A stretch of 64,000 bases of DNA, taken from positions 104,868,554-104,932,553 of the forward strand of contig NC_080539.1 of NCBI RefSeq assembly GCF_028640845.1, in the 5' to 3' direction. The position numbers and the translations under genes were made by a program. The notes beneath the pieces were generated by a model. That model searched no databases, was not told the DNA's origin, and worked only from the letters and a program-made list of their open reading frames with translations. This DNA is from Ahaetulla prasina (Eukaryota; Chordata; Lepidosauria; Squamata; Colubridae). Below, piece by piece: positions 56,461 through 64,000 of the stretch. Positions within the stretch are counted from its first letter, which is position 1; each line of letters opens with the position of its first letter.

Positions 56461-56919
56461 ATCTCCAAGTGAAAACTATGTTACATAATCTAATATAACA
56501 ACGTGCTAGTATTGGCAGTTACAGGTATGTGTCAAGTTAGGTATCAGAAACAGCAGGATTTGGAGAAATTTACTCAACAAATCAAGCTCCATTACAGGGA
56601 TCACTGGGCTAACATCAAGAATACTTAGGTTCAACTGCCCTCTCCCTCCTGGAAGCACACAGCATTAGTTTCAGCCCACTTTATGCCACAACATTATTGC
56701 AGTAAGGGGGAAAACAATATAGAAAGCCATGCCAGGCATGTTGTCTTTTCTGAATATTTATTACAATATCGGCTGATTTTTATATTCAGTACAAATACAA
56801 TATACAATATATAACAGTAAACACCTGCTTAATTCAGTTAGACAATTCTTAATTATCTCATTGCTTAGCAAAGAAAATTGCAAGGTTGGGAGGCTGATGG
56901 TCACACTTGCAATTTAGAG
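56461..56919. other. No recognised feature
   Basis: AT-rich, with 'acaatatacaatatataaca' simple stretches. Confidence 0.5.
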
Positions 56920-57026
56920 CAGGGGTCTCCAAGCTTGGTCCCTTTAAGACTTGTGGACTTCAACTCCCAGAGTTCCTCAGCCAGCAAAGCCACAAGTCTT
57001 AAAGGGACCAAGCTTGGAGACCCCTG
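56920..57026. mobile_element. Palindromic hAT MITE, 107 bp, TSD ATTTAGAG
   Basis: CAGGGGTCTCCAAGCTTGGT and its complement at the ends. Perfect duplications ATTTAGAG at 56912-56919 and 57027-57034. About 28 bp of one arm is missing relative to 34106-34240. Confidence 0.95.
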
Positions 57027-57034
57027 ATTTAGAG

Positions 57035-57519
57035 AATCAGTTGTGTGTGCTCTTGCAAAATGGCTGCTGGTTATGGGGTCTGTATTTTGCCATGTTGGCA
57101 TTTGTAAACATAAAGCTCTAGTTGACCAAAATGCAGCTTCTTTTAGAGGGTATGCCCTGTTCAACCTGCTTATCTTTTTCTTGCCTAGTCATTGATAGGC
57201 AGTCATTGTTTTTATTTTTAAGGGGGCTTATGGGATCTGTTTGGGACTTAGATATATTACCAAAAATAAAGATGATGCTAGAGGCTGTAATTTCTCTTTG
57301 CAGCATGCCAGCCCTTTAGAAAAGGTCAGATGGAACAGAAATCCTGCTGAGTACCAAGGAGAATGGCTATGAGCACATTGGCAACATGTTGAGAAATTCA
57401 GTGCTGCATCTCCTCTCTGCTTTGTGATGCCAACGTAGCCATTTTTGGACATCAACCACAGCTTCATAAACCACAGTTTGCAAACCACAATGACTGGGTT
57501 CATACTATATCACTGTGCT
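57035..57519. other. No recognised feature
   Basis: Frames up to 91 codons without domain. Confidence 0.5.
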
Positions 57520-57561
57520 GCAAACAAACTACATTTTATTTTAGTATGATGCGTGGATCTC
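57520..57561. repeat. 42-bp block identical to 53983-54024
   Basis: GCAAACAAACTACATTTTAT to TGCGTGGATCTC. The likely donor of the templated insert inside the 52-55 kb rearrangement. Confidence 0.92.
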
Positions 57562-57667
57562 GTCAAACATTGCCATCTTCATGCAGTTGTGGATATTGAG
57601 AACCATCATTGAATTCATTGCCTTCCTTAGTGATGTAGAAGGCTTGGCTGGAGTAAGTTTAGCAGTT

Positions 57668-57973
57668 CTAGAGGAGATCAACCCTGACTGCTCTTTAGAA
57701 GGCCAGGTCCTGAAGATAAAACTCAAATACTTTGGCCACCTAATGAGAAAGAAGGACTCACTGGAGAAGAGCCTAATGCTGGGAAAGATTGAGGGCAAAA
57801 GAAGAAGGGGACGACAGAGAACGAGGTGGCTGGATGGAGTCACTGAAGCAGTAGGCATGAGTTTAAATGGACTCCAGAGGATGGTAGAAGACAGGAAGGC
57901 CTGGAGGAATGTTGTCCATGGGGTCGCGATGGGTCGGACACGACTTCGCAACTAACAACAACAACAACAACAA
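57668..57973 (+). pseudogene. BovB (RTE) LINE 3' end, second copy
   Basis: EINPDCSLEGQVLKIKLKYF, GHLMRKKDSLEKSLMLGKIE, RWLDGVTEAVGMSLNGLQRM and EDRKAWRNVVHGVAMGRT, then 'cgacttcgcaactaacaac' and (AAC)n. More intact than 36150-36566 at its end but starting later. Confidence 0.95.
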
Positions 57974-58052
57974 AGATTTCTTAGAAGGCTGTTCAGAAGG
58001 AGATTCAGGAGAAAACTATAGCTTCTATCCTAATTGGTCTAATTCTTTAATC

Positions 58053-58187
58053 CAGAGCTGTCAAACTGATGGGCCATGGGCCGGATGCATCACACGCTGG
58101 CCACACTCATTCCCAGTTTAGCAAAGGATAAAAAAGTCACGATATGTCATGTAATGACACCGTGACAATGCAAGTTTGACTCCCCTG
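58053..58187. mobile_element. hAT-type MITE, 135 bp
   Basis: CAGAGCTGTCAAACTGATGG to GTTTGACTCCCCTG. Flanks CTTTAATC and CTCTAATC match at 7 of 8. It is the reverse orientation of 58302-58429. Confidence 0.87.
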
Positions 58188-58301
58188 CTCTAATCCATCC
58201 AGGTCCTTATCAATCTGGTGTCTTTAAGTGAGTCCCAGTCCCAAATCAACCAGAGACCAACAGGATGGAGAAAGTGGCTGTTTGGGTCCTATACCTTATA
58301 A

Positions 58302-58429
58302 CAGGGGTGTCAAATTCACGTTGCCACAGCATCGTCATGTGATGTATCGTGACTTTTTTCCCCTTTGCTAAACTGGGCATGGGTGTGGCTAGCGTGTGAT
58401 GCATCTGGGCTGCAAGTTTGACAGCTCTG
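58302..58429. mobile_element. hAT-type MITE, 128 bp, TSD CCTTATAA
   Basis: CAGGGGTGTCAAATTCACG to GTTTGACAGCTCTG. Perfect duplications CCTTATAA at 58294-58301 and 58430-58437. Confidence 0.93.
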
Positions 58430-58573
58430 CCTTATAACATGTTTACCAATAATTTTTAAAATAACTTCAGCTGAAAAAGGAGCAAGAGTCTTCTCAGATT
58501 ATTGCTTAGAAAGGAGAGCTTTTGCAAATGTGGCTTTTCTCCCCTTGCACTTTTGCTCATTTTGCAGCAAAAG

Positions 58574-58794
58574 CAGCGGTGAAATCCAAATTTTTTTACT
58601 ACTGGTTCTGTGGGAGTGGCTTGCTGGATGTGGTATAACTTGGTGGGCGTAGCAGAGGAAGGATACTGCAAAATCTCCCTTCCCACCCCACTCTGGGACC
58701 AGCCAGAGGTGGTATTTGCAGGTTCTCTGAACTACTCAAAATTTCCACTACCGGTTCTCCAGAACCTGTCAGAACCTGCTGGATTTCACTCTTG
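58574..58794. mobile_element. hAT-type MITE, 221 bp, TSD AGCAAAAG
   Basis: CAGCGGTGAAATCC to GGATTTCACTCTTG. Perfect duplications AGCAAAAG at 58566-58573 and 58795-58802. Confidence 0.92.
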
Positions 58795-58802
58795 AGCAAA
58801 AG

Positions 58803-60860
58803 CCTTAAGTTCTATAGAGTTTGGTCATCCTATCTTAATGATGTGACAACATCTTGAGAAACTAAGTGAAGACTTGTTAACTAGGGTGACTATATAGAGG
58901 AGAAACAAGTATTGATAAACAAAGAGGAAAAAGAAAAAAAAGGAGAGGGAAGTGTATCGATTTGAGGTATTACTTACCTCTTTTTTAAATAATCAGCTTT
59001 AATCATCAGGTCATTTTGCTATAAACAAAAGGTGCAAACAAATTAACATGAGCTATTAATAAGTTCTTGTTTCACTGGGTCACAGACAAGTCATTGTTGA
59101 TGAGCTAGATCATGCCTTAGGCTGTGATTTTCACATCAATCCTGGCCCCAAAACTATTTCTCCTACCTCTCCTATTTTAGCCCCTTGCTTTCAAAAGACA
59201 AAAGCACCCCAAGGCTCTTTTGATCTTTCTTCATTTCAAATCTATTGCATTTTCATTCTCCCATAGGCATATTTCTTGGATGCTTCTGTTATGTAGATTT
59301 GCTCTATTAAAATTACGTAAATTAGGTCCTACTATTAAGAAACAGAACAGCAAGTCATGGACTTGCCTGTGACTCAGCTTGTTCTTACGTTTATAAGTAC
59401 TCAGTGGAAATCAGGTGGGCAAATTAACCAATCTAGGTGGAGCTTTCTTCTTGAAAGAGTTCTTGAGAGAGAACTACTAGAACCACTGTAGAAACTCACT
59501 TATTCCCTACAAGACAAAGGGACAAGTGGTAGAGAAGAAAAGAAGGGAGATTGCTGTACCTCTAGTGTTTAGAAACAGCTTATCCAACTGGCACTCCCCT
59601 GTTCAATGCCTTTGACTAAAACCCATCATCCCCAACCCATATGGCCACTGGGCACGATAAGAATTTATCCAACACATCTCAAGGTCACCAGGTTAAGAGA
59701 TTGCTTTATAACTACCATAGTTTATAATGTTTGCCTCGTTTACTTTGTCTTTGAATACCTCTGTTAAAGGAAGAGCTAATGCTCTGTTTTAATGATGTGG
59801 AACAGAGACTGACAGATTGGGATTTGCTCAAGGCCAATGAGCAATTTGGTTGCTGAGATTATTTTTGAATCCAATTTTGCTGGGTCAACATTCTTCTTGC
59901 TGATCCACAATGTTACAGCTGAACCGAGACTGGACAACTTGATACCTAATAGGACAAAAACAGCTCACTCACTAATCTATTACATGCTCTGTGTAGCAAA
60001 AGCAAGCCTTGTATAATTTATACATGGCAGGGGGATGACTAGTTGTGCTAATGAATCTATCACCACATTCCAATTTGAATAAGATAATAGCATCAGTCAG
60101 TTTCTTTTGTTGTTGTTTGTAGGTTGCATGTAAATATGATTTTAATCTTCTGTCTCTGCAGGAACCTATCGCTAGTTTTGGCAAGGCCAGGAATTAAAAA
60201 AAACCTTGATCCTGGCTCTAAGTTTTGCTGAGCTCTTGGGAAATTATCTTGTATAAGTCTTTGGCTTCCTGACCTCTATTGCTGCTATCAAAAAGAGAGT
60301 GGCAACATCCTGGTTATTGAGCCACGGAATGAATAAATAGATAGATGGGTGAGAGGCTCTGTTTTATGGTGGCTCCAGGCTCTTGGATAAATGTTTCAAA
60401 AGGCAGTGTTACGGTTCTGATGATTAATACATAGCCATCAGCCTCTGGTGTCCCTCAGAATGCCAGCTCATTCACAATGTTATTTAATATAAAACCTGGA
60501 ATTGCTGAGAGCTTTCTATCAGGGCATGTTATGTCACTAACCATACTTACTGTAGTTTGGTCCGATGGTCAGAAACGTATTTATATAGCTAATTACAATA
60601 AGCTATAAGATGTAGAGTTAGGGTTGGAGAAGAATATTTTGTGGTCACTTTATCCATACATTTTCTTCTAGTTCCATAAATCTCTTATTTGCTGTCTGCT
60701 GGTGGCTACAAAAACAGGAAGTTAACAATCACTTGGCCTGAATGCATTCATGTTTGGGAGATTCCATGCTGTGTAGAAAGTGCCCATGAAGGAAATGGGC
60801 AGTTAGAAACATGAAATATAAATAAATAAAATATTTTAAAACACAATATTTAGAAACAAC
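58803..60860. other. Long stretch without recognised gene
   Basis: Non-coding. The only frame above 60 codons (59972-60184 minus) has no domain. Confidence 0.5.
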
Positions 60861-61097
60861 GTAACTGTCCTGGTGGTGCAGCGGTTAGAAGGCAATATTG
60901 TAGGCTAACTCTGCCCACAGTCTGGAGTCTGATCCTGATGGGGCTCAAGGCTGACTCAGCCTTCCATCCTTCCAAAGTCAGTAAAATGAGAATCCAGATT
61001 GTTGGAGGCAAGACGCTGACTCTGTAAATTGCGTAGAGAGTGCTATGAAGCATTATGGAGCAGGATATATGTCTAAGACAGTGCTATTGCTGTTGCT
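60861..61097 (+). mobile_element. tRNA-derived SINE
   Basis: 'ctggtggtgcagcggttagaa', 'ggctcaaggctgactcagcc', 'aaaatgagaatccagattg', and tail 'gtctaagacagtgctattgctg'. Confidence 0.87.
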
Positions 61098-61438
61098 AAC
61101 CTCTTGGAAAGAGGGCACCTTCCAAATAAATAACAACTTAATATTGTTGATGTTAGGAATGGGGGTGGCCAAATAGCTTGCAGATGCGCAAGAGACAAAT
61201 ATCTTGATATATTAAGCAGAGATGTTTGTGGAGAAGTCTGTACTAGATCTCACCAGTGTGGGCTGTTCAATATTGCAATAACATGTAATGTACTGCAGAA
61301 GAACTATTAGTTCTTGTCCAAGCTGTATAAAAGGAAACCATGTGATAGTTTAAATTACACTTGTAAATATAAATAGGAAGAGATCTAGTTGCAGTTTGGC
61401 CAAGGAGATGTGAGTGTTGCTTTGCTTCCCTACAAGTC

Positions 61439-61439
61439 T

Positions 61440-61502
<63 letters not shown>

Positions 61503-61506
61503 TTTT
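61439..61506. repeat. (TTTA)n microsatellite
   Basis: About 17 units. It marks the tail of the LINE that follows in reverse. Confidence 0.97.
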
Positions 61507-61690
61507 GTCACAACAATATATATGTATTATACAGAAAAGATTATATAGTGTATAAACATATATATGAGTAAATAATAGGAGGAATAAGCATATATATATA
61601 TAAGAAGAAGAAAAGAAAAACAATAGGACAGGAACGGTAGGCACGTTTGTGCTCTTATGCACGCCCCGTATGGTCCTCTTAGGAATGGGG
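61507..61690 (-). mobile_element. CR1-type LINE 3' end
   Basis: Complement of 'cattcctaagagg', 'cgtgcataagagcacaaacg' and 'aacaatatat'-type 3' UTR. Same family as La/Lb at 52-54 kb. Confidence 0.82.
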
Positions 61691-61696
61691 TGAGAT

Positions 61697-61833
61697 CAGT
61701 GGTGGGATTCAAGTAATTTAACAACCGGTTCTGTACCCTAATGATTTCTTCCAACAACCAGTTTGACAAACTGCTCAGACAGTTAACAACCGGTTCTCCC
61801 GAAGTGGTGCGAACGGGCTGAATCTCATCACTG
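61697..61833. mobile_element. hAT-type MITE, 137 bp, TSD GGTGAGAT
   Basis: CAGTGGTGGGATTCAAG to CTGAATCTCATCACTG. 'aacaaccggttct' appears in both halves. Perfect duplications GGTGAGAT at 61689-61696 and 61834-61841. It is inserted at the edge of the LINE fragment. Confidence 0.93.
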
Positions 61834-61841
61834 GGTGAGAT

Positions 61842-62263
61842 CAATATTAGAAAGTTTTTGGTTAAAGCTTTTGGGATTATGGGAAGAGACCACAGAGTCA
61901 GGTCTTCTAAAGATGCATAAACAGTGGATCAAGAATCTTTTCTATGACCTTTGTAGCACTGGTTAGTTTCATCAAGCTGAACTGAAGAGCCAAGAGCATA
62001 GTCAGACATGTTGTTTCTCAGGCCTCATGAACTCTTTGCAATTAGGTGAAATAATCAGAAAGGACAACTGAATCAAAAATATGAATGGCTGACCCTACTG
62101 CGACTGTAAATATGCGGGTCTATGCTTAACCAGGAAGATGCATTTTATTTCGAAAGAACGACCTAACTTTGGCTTCTTAGCTTAATGTATATTCCTAAAA
62201 CTCAATCCTTGCTTTCTGCTTCAAATCTTGCACAGGATCATTCCCATTTTATCAGATACCTAC
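61842..62263. other. No recognised feature
   Basis: Unique-looking sequence. Confidence 0.5.
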
Positions 62264-62271
62264 TGTATATG

Positions 62272-62423
62272 AAGGGGTGGGTTCTACTCACCTTTAATAC
62301 CGGTTCACAACGGGAGCGTGCGCAGAAGCCCCTTGATGAAGTTGGGGTGGGTGGGCGGAGCCTCCCGCCAGTTTTACTACCTGTTTTATAGAACCGGACA
62401 GAACCGGGAGCAACCCACCACTG
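62272..62423. mobile_element. hAT-type MITE, 152 bp
   Basis: GGGGTGGGTTCTACTC to GAGCAACCCACCACTG. Flanking TGTATATG and TATATATG match at 7 of 8. Confidence 0.82.
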
Positions 62424-62431
62424 TATATATG

Positions 62432-63544
62432 AGAACAATTCTTAGATAACAAGTATTATATAATCCAAGATATAATTCTTAAAGCAAGAGGCAAGTTCAG
62501 AAACACAGGAAGCCACCCAAGTGAGAAGTTATACATTTCCCATGCCATGCAAAAACAGCCTCTGGCCCGTTGGAGGTAGAGGAAAAGAGTTTCAATGACA
62601 AATAAGAAAGCAATTCTCCATTCAGAACGCAAATTATATTTTCTAATTGATATACAGCATTCTACCATTTAGAGAAAGCATCTCCCACATATTCCTGTTA
62701 TTTATCAACCACCTTCTCCAAGGGCAGCCTACCAAGTCCTATACAGTGGTGAAGCCAACTTTACTTTCCACCCCTACCATCAATGACCACTTTCCTGCAG
62801 TCTTGCAGAAGTGCATTTATTTTTGGTCTTCGCTGATTCCACTATTTGGCCGGCCTCTGAGGCTCAGCATATAATCACATGCAAAGACAAGTCTTTTTGG
62901 CATCATTTCAGCGTACCACATATCTTCTTACTATGATTTTTAGCATCCCGTACTGCCAAGAGCTATTTAATTTCTATTCTGGCTGGGAGACAAGGCAACA
63001 TTTCACTGGTGGCAAACTCCATCTTTCACTCCCTTTCAATCATTTTAATGGGCTTGATTTAGACTCTCAGGGACCAAAACTGTAAAAAGAAATTCTATAA
63101 ATACACTAGGGGAGACGTATTTGAAAAGCCAAAGTACCTATTTGTAACAAAGATGCTCCTGAGGCTTTGCTAATTATTCATATTCTGCTATTCGTGGCGT
63201 GGTATATGATATAATAGAGTGGTAAACTTGCTAGGAGTAGAACATAAAGATTTTTCATATTGGGCTGTGGGAATTTGCTATTCAACTTGCTCTTGAAGTT
63301 GACCAATAACAACCCCTTTCCAATACCTTGGACTTTAGATGTTGGTAACAAACTACTGAAAAAAATTGACATAATTTATTGTTGTATTATTTTTTAAAAA
63401 AACATGGCAAATGAGTAGGGAAACTTAAAAGTCTATAATAGCCTTCCCTGGATTGATTGATTGATTTATATGTCACCCACATTATTTTTATAAATAACCC
63501 AAGACATGAATAGACTAATGCTTCTTCTTTCTCCTATTTTCTCT
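62432..63544. other. No recognised gene
   Basis: A LINE/SINE-like tail motif 'tgattgatttatatgtcaccca' near 63449 may belong to the next element. Otherwise nothing recognised. Confidence 0.5.
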
Positions 63545-63571
63545 ACAAAACCCTGTGAGGTGAGTTTGGAT

Positions 63572-63616
<45 letters not shown>

Positions 63617-63746
63617 AGGGAGGGAGGGAGGGAGGGAGGGACTGGCCCAAAGTCACTCAGGTGGATTTCATGCCTTAAGTGGTAATAAAACTCACAATCT
63701 CTTGGTTTCCAGCCTGGTGCCTTAATCACTAAACCAAACTGGCTCT
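63545..63746 (-). mobile_element. tRNA-derived SINE (older family) expanded by simple repeats
   Basis: 'accctgtgaggtgagtttgg', then (GA)n and (GGGA)n (63577-63641), then 'ggcccaaagtcactcagg', ending in the complement of a tRNA-like head 'gagccagtttggtttagtg'. Confidence 0.65.
63577..63641. repeat. (GA)n then (GGGA)n
   Basis: Purine-only strand of about 65 bp inside a SINE, at the place where related copies read 'gagagagagtgactgg'. Confidence 0.97.
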
Positions 63747-64000
63747 AATCCAGAAAAAAAAAAAAGAGAAAAAAAATCTGGAAATCTCTGCTCTCTTGCT
63801 GCATGCTATGTGCTGTCAGTTTTGTGCTCATTACAGCTCTCGGCACAAAAAGGAAATGGTACCTACAACTATCAATCACTACCCACTAAAAAGCTTTATA
63901 AACCTCTGTTAGGTGATGTTCATGAGATAGAAGCGTTGTGCATAATCTCAGGGTGCTGGGATTTCCTTCAGAATATATTTTTTACTCTAGGTCAGATTCC
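63747..64000. other. No recognised feature
   Basis: Non-coding to the window end. Confidence 0.5.

Noticed and set aside
63466..63729. Frame with Pro-Ser and Leu-Ser repeats
   Set aside because: Translation of the (GA)n/(GGGA)n tract inside a SINE.
1..64000. CRISPR array, prokaryotic operons, or host tRNA/rRNA genes
   Set aside because: Regular spacing of identical short repeats is absent, and tRNA-like segments are all SINE heads. Sequence character is vertebrate throughout.

Overview
This is vertebrate nuclear DNA, almost certainly from a squamate reptile and most likely an advanced snake. The evidence is the repeat mixture: BovB (RTE) LINE 3' ends, L2 and CR1-type LINE tails that run into pentameric AATAG/ATAGG-like microsatellites, tRNA-derived SINEs, several hAT-type MITE families with 8-bp target duplications, a Penelope-like remnant, and Mag-type Gypsy elements. 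I recognise no host protein-coding exon, no structural RNA gene, no CRISPR array and no bacterial or viral operon. The window reads as an intergenic or intronic repeat-rich segment.

Layout. 1-14 kb: the end of an LTR, an L2 tail, MITEs at 4.7 and 5.8 kb, and a solo LTR at 11.0-11.6 kb nested in a MITE. 13.9-15 kb: a Penelope-like remnant split by a second solo LTR. 17-22 kb: a 47-bp palindrome, decayed minus-strand LINE pieces and a third solo LTR. 24.2-25.3 kb: the 3' half of an L2-type LINE reverse transcriptase. 27.7-36.5 kb: snap-back repeats, SINEs, MITEs and a BovB fragment. 36.8-48 kb is the structural centre. It holds a complete minus-strand Gypsy element (37227-41733, two 190-bp LTRs, 5-bp target duplication, tRNA-Ser-type primer site), then a Tc1-like element. 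After that comes a 1.16-kb direct duplication whose two copies flank a 3.4-kb LTR-less piece of the same Gypsy family in the opposite orientation. 48-64 kb: more MITEs and SINEs, a local multi-copy rearrangement at 52.2-55.3 kb built from a LINE 3' end and adjoining DNA, a second BovB fragment, and microsatellites.

How the parts relate. The coding sequences I can name belong to mobile elements (gag, protease, reverse transcriptase, RNase H, integrase, Tc1 transposase, L2/BovB/CR1 reverse transcriptase, Penelope GIY-YIG endonuclease), and all are truncated or frameshifted. Several insertions are nested and can be ordered by age. The most interesting signals are rearrangements rather than genes. 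One is the Gypsy fragment captured at a duplication junction. Another is a chain of microhomology template switches at 52-55 kb. A third is a frameshifted Gypsy provirus with LTRs that look identical. The LTR family at 1, 11, 14 and 21 kb also appears to keep protein-coding sequence inside its U3 region.
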